A DNA stretch of 64,000 bases from an uncultured Erwinia sp. (GTDB lineage: Bacteria; Pseudomonadota; Gammaproteobacteria; Enterobacterales; Enterobacteriaceae), in NCBI GenBank assembly GCA_913775305.1, contig CAJYIY010000103.1:1-64000 (forward strand), in the 5' to 3' direction. Below are positions 18,755 through 27,585 of the stretch, piece by piece (position 1 is the stretch's first letter; each line of letters opens with the position of its first letter). A program made the translations under genes and the position numbers. The notes beneath the pieces were generated by a model that was not told the DNA's origin, did not search any database, and was given only the letters and a program-made list of their open reading frames with translations.

Positions 18755-19288
18755 TTATTTGTAGTTAATAACGAAACCAGCTTTTGCATCCGCTTTGCCT
18801 GCTTCAGCGGCACCTAACGCAATATAATCTGCAGTAAAGGTGATTGGTTTGGTCAGGTCATAGCTGTTGGCAGAGTCTGTACCGATCGGCACCACATTGT
18901 TTTGCTGATCGAGAATACGTACGGCTACATTTTTTGCGCCGCCGGTCACGCCCAGATACTGCTGCTTATCACCCGCGGTTCCGCTCATAGAAATGAAACG
19001 CACGGTACCGGTTTTACCAGTCAGGTCGCATTTGCCGCCTGATTCTGACGCGTCACTCACCGCCAGAGTAAAGGTTGCACCACCGGCATTATCGTTTGCC
19101 TTTGCCAGGCTGCTGGCCTGAACTGAGCCCAAATCGATGGTGCTGTTGGCGTTACCGTCATTGACCGCAACAGAGCAGGTGTTGTCATTAATTTCGCCAG
19201 TAAAGTTTATCGTTCCGTCGATGGCCATCGCCTGCATGGAAAACATGCCGGCGGAAGCCACAAGTAATGCGGGCAGTGTGAATTTCAT
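18755..19288 (-). CDS. major fimbrial subunit (pilin)
   Basis: This 177-residue type 1-like pilin starts at MKFTLPALLVASAGMFSMQA (signal peptide, cleavage near AMA-IDG). The in-frame upstream codons (TTG 19303, ATG 19297) overlap the ribosome binding site GGGA. The mature protein has the pilin cysteine pair (DNTCSVAV, GGKCDLTG), a penultimate tyrosine (FVINYK) and the small-residue-rich composition of fimbrial rods. It is the first gene of the operon, facing away from yjbB. The specific fimbrial class cannot be named from sequence reading alone. Confidence 0.93.
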   Translation of the reverse strand: MKFTLPALLVASAGMFSMQAMAIDGTINFTGEINDNTCSVAVNDGNANSTIDLGSVQASSLAKANDNAGGATFTLAVSDASESGGKCDLTGKTGTVRFISMSGTAGDKQQYLGVTGGAKNVAVRILDQQNNVVPIGTDSANSYDLTKPITFTADYIALGAAEAGKADAKAGFVINYK

Positions 19289-19797
19289 GATAATCATTCC
19301 CAATATTTATGAATAAATCTGACTTTATGACTGCGTTTAATTTAGCTTTCTAGTCAATAGACTTGTGCGGAAAAGATTCTAATTTATTTCTTTTTTTTTG
19401 AGAACAGTTAATTAATTGATTAGAATCAATACATATAAAAATGTCGCATCGATTTATAATTTATATTTTATTGTCGCGTGTGTAATTTTTTTATTTTTAT
19501 TGCGACATTATGTTCTGTGTATTTACCGCATAGTGATATTTAATGTCAGCATATAGCAGCTGGGTAAAAAAAAGACTACATTACAATCCGTTAAGCAATC
19601 CCTTACCTTAACTAAGGGATTATCCTATTCTCTGTCAGCCATAGAAATGTGTAAATTGATCCTGAAAATTCCAGCTAAATGGAAAGTATACTGTTGTTAT
19701 AGAACCCAGTCCTCAGCTTTTCTGGATTCAACTAAAATGACCTGTAAGCTGCACAAAGCATGTTGTGCGTTTTATTTCAGCCAGGAGAAATTTATCG
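19289..19797. other. AT-rich control region between the fimbrial operon and yjbB
   Basis: About 500 bases without a gene, strongly AT-rich over 19310-19560. It must hold divergent promoters for the fimbrial operon and yjbB. Two palindromes stand out: ATTGATTAGAATCAAT (19415-19430), upstream of the pilin gene, and AATCCCTTA (19597-19605) with TAAGGGATT (19613-19621), nearer yjbB. No invertible-element repeats or recombinase gene were seen. Confidence 0.5.
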
Positions 19798-21423
19798 GTG
19801 TTAACCTTGCTCAATCTTCTCTCAGCCGTGGCGCTGCTGGTATGGGGAACCCATATTGTGCGTACCGGTATTATGCGCGTTTACGGTGCCGATTTGCGGC
19901 GGGTGCTCAGCCGCAGCGTGGAAAAAAAACCGATGGCGTTCCTCGCCGGGATCGGTGTGACCGCGTTGGTACAAAGCAGTAACGCCACCACGCTGCTGGT
20001 GACTTCGTTTGTTGCCCAGGAACTGGTCGGGCTGACGCCTGCACTGGTGGTTATTCTCGGCGCAGATGTCGGTACGGCATTGATGGCGCGGATCCTGACC
20101 TTCGATCTGTCGTGGCTGTCGCCGCTGTTTATCTTCTTCGGGGTGGTGTTTTTTCTCGGCCGTAAACAGACCCGCGCCGGGCAGCTCGGACGAGCCAGCA
20201 TCGGCCTGGGGCTGATTCTGCTGGCGCTGCAGCTGATTGTTGCCGCCGCCGCACCGATCACCCAGGCGTCCGGCGTGAAAGTTCTGTTCTCTTCGCTGAC
20301 CGGCGATGTGATGCTGGATGCACTCATCGGTGCGGTGTTTGCCATTATCAGCTACTCCAGCCTGGCGGCGGTGCTGATCACCGCCACGCTGACCGCCACC
20401 GGGGTGATCTCGTTTAAGGTAGCCCTGTGTCTGGTCATTGGAGCTAACCTCGGCAGCGGACTGCTGGCGATGCTGAACAACAGCACTTCAAACGCGGCCG
20501 GGAAACGCGTTGCCCTGGGAAGCCTGCTGTTTAAATTTATTGGTTCGCTGATAGTGTTGCCGTTTGTTGACCTGCTGGCCGGGTGGCTGGAGAAGCTGCC
20601 GGTCAGTGATGAAGAGCTGGTGATATTCTTCCACGTTTTCTACAACCTGATCCGCTGCCTGATCATGGTGCCGTTTGCCGAACCGATGGCCGCACTGTGT
20701 AAGCGTCTGATCCGCGAAGAGCCGGAAACCGACCTGCGTCTGAAGCCAAAGCACCTTGATACCAGTTCGCTGGATACCCCGGCGCTGGCGCTGGCCAACG
20801 CCGCCCGCGAAACCCTGCGCATGGGCGATGTGCTGGAGCAGATGCTGGCAACGTTCAGAAAGGTGGTGCACGGTGAATTACGTGAGGACCGGGAGATCCG
20901 CAAACTGGATGATGATGTCGATGTGCTGTACACGGCAATCAAGCTGTACCTGGCGCAGATGCCGAAGGAAGATCTGCCGGAAGAGGATTCGCGACGCTGG
21001 GCAGAAATCATCGAGATGGCACTTAACCTGGAGCAGTCCGGGGATATTCTTGAACGTATGAGCGGGGACGTCGCGGACAAATCGCTGACCGCACGGCGGG
21101 CGTTCTCGGTCGAGGGCATGCAGGAGCTGGATGCGCAGCTTGAGCTGTTAACCAGCAATCTGCGCCTCAGTCTGTCGGTATTCCTCTCCCGCGATTTGGC
21201 CAGTGCGAAACGCCTGCGCCGTTCCAAACATCGGTTCCGCATTACTAATCGTCGTTATTCACACGCTCACGTTGACCGTCTGCATCAGCATAACGTTCAG
21301 AGCATCGAAACCAGTTCGCTGCACCTCGGGCTGCTGGGCGACATGAAACGCCTGAACTCGCTGTTTTGTGCCGTGGCCTACAGCGTGCTGGAACAGGCGG
21401 ATGATGATAAAGACGAGGAGTAA
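19798..21423 (+). CDS. yjbB: Na/Pi-cotransporter II family protein YjbB
   Basis: YjbB is an inner-membrane phosphate transporter of the Na/Pi-cotransporter type; E. coli YjbB has been linked to phosphate export. The 541-residue protein has two repeats with QSSNATT-like motifs (VTALVQSSNATTLLVTSF near 60; ISYSSLAAVLITATLTATG near 190) and a C-terminal PhoU-like helical domain (about 330-541). The GTG at 19798 follows AGGAGA by 9 bases and matches the E. coli N-terminus (LTLLNLLSAVALL). An in-frame GTG at 19765 lies upstream of that site and is not the start. In E. coli it follows metH; here the fimbrial operon intervenes. Confidence 0.94.
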   Translation: MLTLLNLLSAVALLVWGTHIVRTGIMRVYGADLRRVLSRSVEKKPMAFLAGIGVTALVQSSNATTLLVTSFVAQELVGLTPALVVILGADVGTALMARILTFDLSWLSPLFIFFGVVFFLGRKQTRAGQLGRASIGLGLILLALQLIVAAAAPITQASGVKVLFSSLTGDVMLDALIGAVFAIISYSSLAAVLITATLTATGVISFKVALCLVIGANLGSGLLAMLNNSTSNAAGKRVALGSLLFKFIGSLIVLPFVDLLAGWLEKLPVSDEELVIFFHVFYNLIRCLIMVPFAEPMAALCKRLIREEPETDLRLKPKHLDTSSLDTPALALANAARETLRMGDVLEQMLATFRKVVHGELREDREIRKLDDDVDVLYTAIKLYLAQMPKEDLPEEDSRRWAEIIEMALNLEQSGDILERMSGDVADKSLTARRAFSVEGMQELDAQLELLTSNLRLSLSVFLSRDLASAKRLRRSKHRFRITNRRYSHAHVDRLHQHNVQSIETSSLHLGLLGDMKRLNSLFCAVAYSVLEQADDDKDEE

Positions 21424-21474
21424 CCCGCATCCCCTGGCGGTCGGTTGCAGGTCGGGGAGTGGTTTGGAATATGT

Positions 21475-21727
21475 GGGCCAACCAGGCCGTGTGACGGCGG
21501 CACGCCGGGGTATTGAGTGCCACAAAGCACTGGCCCACAATCTGGCCATCAATGCAGGCTTCCAGCATATGCTGCCCGTCCGGGATCTTCTTTAGCCGCC
21601 CCTGCCAGAGCTGTAGCGATGGATAAGGGAGCCGAAGCGTATCGCTGTAGGTTTACGGCTGGCTGTGCATCTGATGCAGCGCCGCAGCGTCATCAGGCTC
21701 GGCGTGTCGGATGATAATTTCACTCAC
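21475..21727 (-). pseudogene. yhhY: yhhY N-acetyltransferase pseudogene, stop-interrupted and truncated
   Basis: Reading the minus strand from a GTG at 21727 (ribosome binding site AAGGAGAG) gives VSEIIIRHAEPDDAAALHQM then HSQP, a TAA stop at codon 25 (21655-21653), and in the same frame TYSDTLRLPYPS, ACIDGQIVGQCFVAL and RRHTAW. These align with E. coli YhhY, a GNAT amino-acid acetyltransferase of about 162 residues, over its first half. The second half, including the acetyl-CoA site, is missing; homology stops near 21475, about 50 bases from the end of yjbB. The gene is dead by both lesions. In E. coli it flanks ryhB, as here. Confidence 0.85.
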
Positions 21728-21824
21728 CTGGACTCTCCTTCGCTTAGAAATCCTTTTTAAAATCAGGGTTTTTTATCATCGAATCAAGGAAAAATAATCC
21801 GGAAAGAACTTTACAATTGCGAAT

Positions 21825-21843
21825 GATAATGATTATTATTGCT
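21825..21843 (+). promoter_or_regulatory. Fur box and ryhB promoter
   Basis: GATAATGATTATTATTGCT matches the 19 bp Fur consensus at about 14 positions. It overlaps a probable promoter: TTTACA at 21810-21815, 18 bases, then TATTAT at 21834-21839. Iron-loaded Fur would repress the small RNA gene directly downstream. Confidence 0.8.
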
Positions 21844-21845
21844 TT

Positions 21846-21942
21846 GCATTTTCAGCAGAGCCCTGCTCCAGGTTGAAAAGGCACGACATTGCTCACATTG
21901 CTTCCAGTGTTTCTTAGCCAGCTCGGGTGCTGGCTTTTTTTT
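21846..21942 (+). ncRNA. ryhB: RyhB iron-responsive small RNA
   Basis: The segment CACGACATTGCTCACATTGC plus TTCCAGTGTTTCTTAGCCAG is nearly identical to the conserved seed core and 3' part of E. coli RyhB. It ends in the intrinsic terminator GCCAGC-TCGG-GTGCTGGC followed by eight or more T. Only the 5' stem region differs. RyhB pairs with mRNAs for iron-rich proteins, with Hfq, when iron is scarce. The start is estimated from the -10 box and could shift by a few bases. The position beside yhhY and yhhW agrees with E. coli; yhhX is absent. Confidence 0.92.
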
Positions 21943-22180
21943 GCCCGCCTGCCGACGGCCTTCCCTGATTTTGCCCACCCGCCCACGTTAAGGCTTTGTG
22001 CCGATTTCACCGCGTTGCGTCACTGTGACCTTTACGAAGCGATGTTTCGCTATGGGCAGTCAGACTGATGCTGTCGCTGCTATTTCATCGAATAATTTGA
22101 ACAGAGGAGACAATTTTCTCCGCTATCAACCCGGGTCATTGGCGCGCAGACTAGGTGGAAAACATTGAGGAGAACTGAAT

Positions 22181-22876
22181 ATGATCTACTTACGTAAAGC
22201 ACAGGATCGGGGTCACGCGAATCATGGCTGGCTGGACAGCTATCACACCTTCTCTTTCGCTAACTATTATGACGCTAACTTTATGGGCTTCTCCGCGCTG
22301 CGGGTCATTAACGAAGACGTCATCGACGCCGGGCAGGGTTTTGGTACTCACCCTCATAAAGATATGGAAATTCTGACCTACGTGCTCTCCGGCACCGTAG
22401 AGCATCAGGACAGCATGGGCAATAAAGAGCAGATCCCGGCGGGTGAGTTCCAGATTATGAGTGCAGGGACCGGGGTCCGTCATTCCGAGTACAACGCCAG
22501 CAAAACGCTGCCGCTGCATCTGTATCAGATCTGGATTATCCCGGAAAGAAGCGGTATTGAGCCACGTTATGCACAGCGCCGCTTCGATGATATTCAGGGT
22601 CGCCAGCTGGTGCTGTCGCCGGATGCACGTGACGGCTCACTGAAGGTGTATCAGGATATGACGCTTTCCCGTTGGGCATTGAAAGCGGGCGAGCAGGGCA
22701 CGGCAGACGTTGCCGAAGGCCGCCGGATCTGGATCCAGGTGGTGAAAGGCGATGTCACCGTTAACGGCGAAGCGGCAACCACCAGCGACGCCTTTGCCAT
22801 CTGGGATGAGCCATCTCTGGAGATAAACGCCAGCAGCGATGCCGAAATCCTGCTGTTCGATCTGCCACCGGTTTAA
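22181..22876 (+). CDS. yhhW: pirin-family protein YhhW
   Basis: This is a 231-residue bicupin, the same length as E. coli YhhW, for which quercetin 2,3-dioxygenase activity has been reported. The metal-site motif is visible in GFGTHPHKDMEILTYVLSG (residues about 53-71) with HQD and HSE histidines further on. It is preceded by a strong ribosome binding site (GAGGAGAA). The 238 bases between ryhB and this gene hold no other feature I can name. A terminator follows. In E. coli the gene lies next to gntR, as here. Confidence 0.93.
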   Translation: MIYLRKAQDRGHANHGWLDSYHTFSFANYYDANFMGFSALRVINEDVIDAGQGFGTHPHKDMEILTYVLSGTVEHQDSMGNKEQIPAGEFQIMSAGTGVRHSEYNASKTLPLHLYQIWIIPERSGIEPRYAQRRFDDIQGRQLVLSPDARDGSLKVYQDMTLSRWALKAGEQGTADVAEGRRIWIQVVKGDVTVNGEAATTSDAFAIWDEPSLEINASSDAEILLFDLPPV

Positions 22877-22905
22877 AGCCAGCGAAGATAGCTGCATCAC
22901 ACTTT

Positions 22906-22928
22906 GGGCGCGGAAAACCGCGCCCTTT
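22906..22928 (+). terminator. yhhW terminator
   Basis: An 8 bp GC stem (GGGCGCGG / CCGCGCCC) with an AAAA loop is followed by a pyrimidine-rich stretch (TTTCTCTTTTT). It lies between yhhW and gntR. Confidence 0.85.
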
Positions 22929-22989
22929 CTCTTTTTCCCACGCATTTTTGTTACACTCAGCCTGATACTGACTAACCCGCTGAAGCCAA

Positions 22990-23985
22990 ATGAAGAAAAA
23001 AAGACCGGTACTACAGGATGTTGCCGATCGCATCGGCATTACCAAAATGACCGTCAGCCGCTATCTGCGTAACCCGGTACAGGTATCCGTCGCGCTACAG
23101 GGAAAAATTGCCGCTGCGCTGGATGAGCTGGGCTACATTCCCAATCGTGCGCCGGATATGCTGTCGAATGCCACCAGCCGGGCGATTGGCGTTCTGCTGC
23201 CATCGCTGACCAACCAGGTGTTTGCCGACGTGCTGCGCGGTATTGAAACCGTCACCGATGCGGCAGGCTACCAGACGCTGGTGGGCCACTTCGGCTACAG
23301 CCCGGAGAAAGAGGAGTTGCAGCTCCGTTCCCTGCTGGGCTGGAATATCGATGGCCTGATCCTCACCGAACGTACCCACACCGCCGCCAGCCTGCGCATG
23401 ATTGAAACCGCCGGAATTCCGGTAATTGAGATGATGGACAGCGTGTCGCCGTGCCTGGATATGGCGGTAGGGTTCGATAATGTGGAGGCCGCAAGGCAGA
23501 TGACCCAGGCCATTTTGCAGCGCGGCCATCGCTATCCGGTTTACCTCGGTGCGCGGCTTGATGAACGAACCCTGCAAAAAGAACGCGGCTACGCGCAGGC
23601 GATGCGCGAGGCCGGGCTGGAACCCAGAACCGTGATGATGGAAGCGGCCTCGTCGTTTACCGCTGGCGCGATGCTGCTGCGTGAGGCGCAGCAGCGCTAT
23701 CCGCAGACCGACAGCCTGTTTTGTACCAATGACGACCTGGCGGTAGGGGCGATGTTTGAGTGCCAGCGCCAGGGGCTGCGGGTACCGGAACAGATGGCGA
23801 TCGCCGGTTTTCACGGCCACGATATTGCCATGGCTACCACACCGCAGCTGGCCACCGTCCAGACCCCGCGCGAACAGATGGGCCGGGAAGCCGCAGCGAT
23901 GCTGCTGGCGCGTATTCGCGGTGAACCCGTTAATGGCGGACCGCTGGATATCGGCTTCACGCTCTCTATTGGCGAAAGCATTTAA
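22990..23985 (+). CDS. gntR: gluconate utilisation repressor GntR
   Basis: This 331-residue LacI-family repressor carries an N-terminal helix-turn-helix (VLQDVADRIGITKMTVSRYL, residues about 7-26) and hinge, then the periplasmic-binding-like effector domain. The length and sequence match E. coli GntR. It controls gluconate kinase and transporters and responds to gluconate. A GntR operator lies just downstream, before gntK. The start ATG-AAG-AAA has only a weak Shine-Dalgarno, as is common for regulators. Confidence 0.95.
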   Translation: MKKKRPVLQDVADRIGITKMTVSRYLRNPVQVSVALQGKIAAALDELGYIPNRAPDMLSNATSRAIGVLLPSLTNQVFADVLRGIETVTDAAGYQTLVGHFGYSPEKEELQLRSLLGWNIDGLILTERTHTAASLRMIETAGIPVIEMMDSVSPCLDMAVGFDNVEAARQMTQAILQRGHRYPVYLGARLDERTLQKERGYAQAMREAGLEPRTVMMEAASSFTAGAMLLREAQQRYPQTDSLFCTNDDLAVGAMFECQRQGLRVPEQMAIAGFHGHDIAMATTPQLATVQTPREQMGREAAAMLLARIRGEPVNGGPLDIGFTLSIGESI

Positions 23986-24120
23986 TCCCATAAGGGCGCA
24001 TTCGCGTCCAATGAACTCTTTGTGCTTCTTTCAGACAGTTTTTGCTGTTTTTATGAAGCTCCTCACATTTACCAGCTTTTCCCGCTTCTGCTGTTGCCAT
24101 AATTTGTACACAGCCAGACA

Positions 24121-24136
24121 ATGTTACCGATAACAA
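24121..24136 (+). promoter_or_regulatory. GntR operator before gntK
   Basis: ATGTTACCGATAACAA is a palindrome matching the GntR site ATGTTA-N4-TAACAT except for the last base. It lies 44 bases before the gntK start, in the 194-base gap after gntR, and should control gntKU. Confidence 0.88.
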
Positions 24137-24179
24137 GTTGCCGTTCACACCTGCTTTTTACTCTGACGGAGCGAAAATA

Positions 24180-24719
24180 ATGACCTCATCTACCCCGTCC
24201 AATCACGTATTCGTACTGATGGGCGTATCCGGAAGCGGCAAATCCGCCGTGGCTAATGCTGTTGCGCATCAACTGAAGGCCGCCTTCCTTGACGGCGATT
24301 TTCTGCACCCGCGTGCCAACATTGAAAAAATGGCCAGTGGCCATCCGCTGAATGACGCCGACCGCAAACCATGGCTACAGTCGATTAACGACGCCGCGTT
24401 CGCGATGCAGCGCACCAATAACGTGTCGCTGATCGTCTGTTCGGCGCTGAAGAAGCACTACCGCGATATCCTGCGCGAAGGGAATCAGAACCTTTCCTTC
24501 GTGTACCTGAAAGGGGATTTCGACACCATCGAATCCCGTCTGCGCGCACGCAAAGGCCATTTCTTTAAGCCACAGATGCTGGTTACTCAGTTCGCCACGC
24601 TGGAAGAACCAGGCAGTGAAGAAAAAGATGTGCTCATTGTCGATATCAATCAGTCTCTTGATAACGTGGTTGCCGCAACGCTGAAAGCGATTGATGGTGC
24701 CATCAACAAGACTAAGTAG
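24180..24719 (+). CDS. gntK: gluconokinase
   Basis: GntK phosphorylates gluconate to 6-phosphogluconate with ATP in the cytoplasm, feeding the pentose phosphate and Entner-Doudoroff routes. The 179-residue protein has the Walker A motif GVSGSGKSAVA near residue 15, and DGDFLHPRANIEKMASG and CSALKKHYRDILREGN typical of the family. The ATG at 24180 follows GGAG by 8 bases; an in-frame start at 24138 is too far from any ribosome binding site. gntU follows after 6 bases, so the two form an operon. Confidence 0.95.
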   Translation: MTSSTPSNHVFVLMGVSGSGKSAVANAVAHQLKAAFLDGDFLHPRANIEKMASGHPLNDADRKPWLQSINDAAFAMQRTNNVSLIVCSALKKHYRDILREGNQNLSFVYLKGDFDTIESRLRARKGHFFKPQMLVTQFATLEEPGSEEKDVLIVDINQSLDNVVAATLKAIDGAINKTK

Positions 24720-24725
24720 GGTGTA

Positions 24726-26066
24726 ATGAGTACTGCAACGCTGGTTTTGACCGCAGCGGGTTCGGTATTACTGCTGCTGTTTTTAGTGATGAAGGCGAGA
24801 ATGCACGCCTTTGTGGCGCTGATGTTAGTGTCGATTGGTGCGGGTCTGTTCTCCGGCATGCCGCTGGATAAAATCGCCCAGACGATGGAAAAAGGCATGG
24901 GCGGCACGCTCGGCTTTCTCGCGATTGTCGTGGCACTGGGAGCGATGTTTGGCAAGATCCTGCATGAAACCGGGGCAGTTGACCAAATCGCCATCCGCAT
25001 GCTTAAAGCCTTCGGTGAAAGCCGCGCGCATTACGCAATGGGTATTGCCGGGCTGATCTGCGCCCTGCCTTTATTCTTTGAAGTGGCGGTCGTGCTGCTA
25101 ATCAGCATCGCCTTTGCCGTGGCGCGACGCACCGGAGATAACCTGGTGAAGCTGGTTATCCCCCTGTTTGCCGGCGTTGCGGCGGCGGCGGCATTTTTGC
25201 TGCCCGGACCTGCGCCGATGCTGCTGGCTTCGCAAATGCACGCCGATTTTGGCTGGATGATCCTGCTGGGGCTGTGTGCCGCCATCCCTGGTATGTTGAT
25301 TTCCGGCCCGCTGTTTGGTCGCTTTATCAGCCAGCACGTGCAGTTCACGCCGCCTGCGGAAAACGAACATCCCGAATTTGAAGAGAGCAAGCTGCCGTCA
25401 TTTGGCTTCAGTCTGTCGCTGATCCTGTTCCCGCTGGTGCTGGTGGGGTTGAAAACTATCGGTGCCCGCTTTACCGAGCCCGGCTCCCGTCTGTATGAGT
25501 GGCTGGAATTTATTGGTCACCCGTTTACCGCGATTCTGTTGGCCTGCCTGGTGGCGATTTATGGTCTGGCCTGGCGTCAGGGAATGGATAAAGAGCGTGT
25601 AATGCAGATCTGCGGCGCGGCGCTGCAGCCAGCCGGTATCATCCTGCTGGTCATCGGTGCCGGGGGCGTATTTAAGCAGGTGCTGGTGGACTCCGGCGTC
25701 GGCCCGGCGCTGGGCAATGCCCTGACCGGTGCCGGCCTGCCCGTTGCGCTGGCCTGCTTCGTCCTGTCCGGCGCGGTGCGTATTATTCAGGGTTCGGCAA
25801 CCGTCGCCTGCCTGACCGCTGTCGGGCTGATTATGCCGGTGATTGAGCCGCTGCATTATTCCGGCGCTCAACTGGCCGCGCTGTCGATCTGTATTGCCGG
25901 TGGCTCGATCATTTTCAGCCACGTTAACGACGCCGGCTTTTGGCTGTTTGGCCGGTTTACCGGCGCAACGGAAGGGCAAACGCTGAAGACCTGGACGCTG
26001 ATGGAAACTATCCTCGGCACGGTCGGTGCAGTTATCGGCATGATCGCTTTCGAGCTACTGTCGTAA
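24726..26066 (+). CDS. gntU: gluconate permease GntU
   Basis: This is a 446-residue inner-membrane gluconate transporter of the GntP family, the same length as E. coli GntU (low-affinity system). It has about 12 hydrophobic segments and conserved stretches such as KLVIPLFAGVAAAAAFLLPG, RIIQGSATVACLTAVGL and SHVNDAGFWLFGRFTGATE. It is co-transcribed with gntK under GntR. Its stop is followed after 7 bases by a terminator hairpin. Confidence 0.96.
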   Translation: MSTATLVLTAAGSVLLLLFLVMKARMHAFVALMLVSIGAGLFSGMPLDKIAQTMEKGMGGTLGFLAIVVALGAMFGKILHETGAVDQIAIRMLKAFGESRAHYAMGIAGLICALPLFFEVAVVLLISIAFAVARRTGDNLVKLVIPLFAGVAAAAAFLLPGPAPMLLASQMHADFGWMILLGLCAAIPGMLISGPLFGRFISQHVQFTPPAENEHPEFEESKLPSFGFSLSLILFPLVLVGLKTIGARFTEPGSRLYEWLEFIGHPFTAILLACLVAIYGLAWRQGMDKERVMQICGAALQPAGIILLVIGAGGVFKQVLVDSGVGPALGNALTGAGLPVALACFVLSGAVRIIQGSATVACLTAVGLIMPVIEPLHYSGAQLAALSICIAGGSIIFSHVNDAGFWLFGRFTGATEGQTLKTWTLMETILGTVGAVIGMIAFELLS

Positions 26067-26073
26067 TTCACTG

Positions 26074-26110
26074 GAAGGGGTGGCGGAACAGGCGCGACCC
26101 CTTCTGCTGT
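26074..26110 (+). terminator. probable gntKU terminator
   Basis: GAAGGGGT (26074-26081) pairs with ACCCCTTC (26097-26104), with a 15-base loop and then TGCTGTTTT. The T-run is interrupted, so the strength is uncertain. The rest of the gap to asd (26111-26423) must hold the asd promoter; I see no distinctive site in it. Confidence 0.65.
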
Positions 26111-26423
26111 TTTCCTGTTACCGCCTTGTGACGTTGTTCCTGCTGCTGGCAGGCTAAAACCCCTGTAATCACCGATAAAACCCGCGCTAATCTCCAATAT
26201 CACCCCCGATAACAGGGCTGTTGCCTTAACCCGATACCGGCTTTAATACGGGCCGCTTACGCTGTCTGGCATCAATTATTAGCCCCTCTGCTAAAAAAAC
26301 TCCCTGAATCGATTTAATTCACTTGCCACTTTTGCTGCACCTTGTAGATTTGGACAGAGTACATTCCGGTGATTTTAACTGAGTTACGGGCGTTATGAGT
26401 GCAGGCCCGAGGTAAAGGTAGAT

Positions 26424-27533
26424 ATGAAAACTGTAGGACTTGTCGGTTGGCGTGGCATGGTGGGTTCCGTGCTGATGCAGCGTATGATCGAAGAGCGTGA
26501 CTTTGACGTTGTACGCCCGGTGTTTTTCTCCACTTCCCAGCACGGCCAGGCCGCGCCGGAGTTTGGCGGCCGTTCTGCCGGTACGCTGCAGGATGCGTTT
26601 GATATCGATGCGCTCAGTGCGCTGGATATCATCATTACCTGCCAGGGGGGAGATTACACCAGCGAAGTTTATCCAAAACTGCGGGCCGCTGGCTGGCAGG
26701 GTTACTGGATTGACGCCGCATCCACGCTGCGCATGAAGGACGATGCGATTATTATCCTCGACCCGGTGAACCACCAGGTTATCCACGACGGCCTGAATAA
26801 CGGTATTAAAACCTTCGTCGGCGGTAACTGCACGGTCAGCCTGATGCTGATGTCGCTGGGCGGTCTGTTTGCCAATAATCTGGTGGAGTGGGCATCAGTC
26901 GCCACCTATCAGGCGGCCTCCGGCGGCGGCGCGCGCCATATGCGTGAACTGCTGGCCCAGATGGGTATGCTGCATGACCATGTGGCGAAAGAGCTGCAAA
27001 ACCCGGCATCGGCGATCCTCGATATCGAGCGCCGCGTGACCGAGCTGACGCGCAGCGGTACCCTGCCTACCGATAACTTTGGCGTACCGCTGGCCGGTAG
27101 CCTGATCCCATGGATCGATAAGCAGCTTGATAATGGCCAGAGCCGCGAAGAGTGGAAGGGTCAGGCTGAAACCAACAAAATCCTGCGTACTGACAGCCTT
27201 ATTCCGGTTGACGGTCTGTGCGTTCGCGTGGGTGCGCTGCGCTGCCACAGCCAGGCATTTACGCTGAAGCTGAAGAAAGACGTGCCGCTGGATGAGGTCA
27301 CACAGCTGCTGGCTTCCCACAACGACTGGGTGAAAGTGGTGCCAAACGATCGTGAGCTGACTATGCGCGAACTGACGCCTGCTGCGGTAACCGGCACGCT
27401 GAATACCCCGGTGGGTCGTCTGCGCAAGCTGAACATGGGGCCGGAATATCTTTCTGCCTTTACCGTTGGCGATCAGCTGCTGTGGGGTGCGGCGGAACCG
27501 CTGCGCCGTATGCTGCGCCTGCTGGTCGGCTAA
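26424..27533 (+). CDS. asd: aspartate-semialdehyde dehydrogenase
   Basis: Asd reduces aspartyl phosphate to aspartate semialdehyde with NADPH, the common step to lysine, diaminopimelate, threonine and methionine. The 369-residue protein (E. coli 367) starts [20 protein letters not shown] (nucleotide-binding loop). It carries the catalytic cysteine in [18 protein letters not shown] near residue 135 and the family stretch [16 protein letters not shown]. The ATG follows GAGG by about 9 bases. lysC, which supplies its substrate, lies 15 kb away in this window. asd precedes the glg operon, as in E. coli. Confidence 0.97.
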   Translation: MKTVGLVGWRGMVGSVLMQRMIEERDFDVVRPVFFSTSQHGQAAPEFGGRSAGTLQDAFDIDALSALDIIITCQGGDYTSEVYPKLRAAGWQGYWIDAASTLRMKDDAIIILDPVNHQVIHDGLNNGIKTFVGGNCTVSLMLMSLGGLFANNLVEWASVATYQAASGGGARHMRELLAQMGMLHDHVAKELQNPASAILDIERRVTELTRSGTLPTDNFGVPLAGSLIPWIDKQLDNGQSREEWKGQAETNKILRTDSLIPVDGLCVRVGALRCHSQAFTLKLKKDVPLDEVTQLLASHNDWVKVVPNDRELTMRELTPAAVTGTLNTPVGRLRKLNMGPEYLSAFTVGDQLLWGAAEPLRRMLRLLVG

Positions 27534-27542
27534 ACGGCTGCG

Positions 27543-27585
27543 CTTTCCCCTGCCGCCTGCGGCAGGGGAAAGTGTCTGTTTGTTA
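27543..27585 (+). terminator. asd terminator
   Basis: A 13 bp perfect stem (CTTTCCCCTGCCG / CGGCAGGGGAAAG) with a four-base loop is followed by TGTCTGTTTGTTACTTT. It starts 10 bases after the asd stop. Confidence 0.9.

Noticed and set aside
19289-19797. Possible invertible promoter switch for the fimbrial operon
   Set aside because: No pair of short inverted repeats with the right spacing and no adjacent recombinase gene were seen. The palindromes present are single short symmetries.
21245-21568. A 107-codon minus-strand open frame near the end of yjbB
   Set aside because: Its first part is the in-frame remainder of the yhhY pseudogene; the rest runs antisense into yjbB with no homology. 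Not an intact gene.
23095-23991. A 298-codon open frame on the minus strand over gntR
   Set aside because: Antisense shadow of gntR with a His/Gln/Arg-rich product and no known family.
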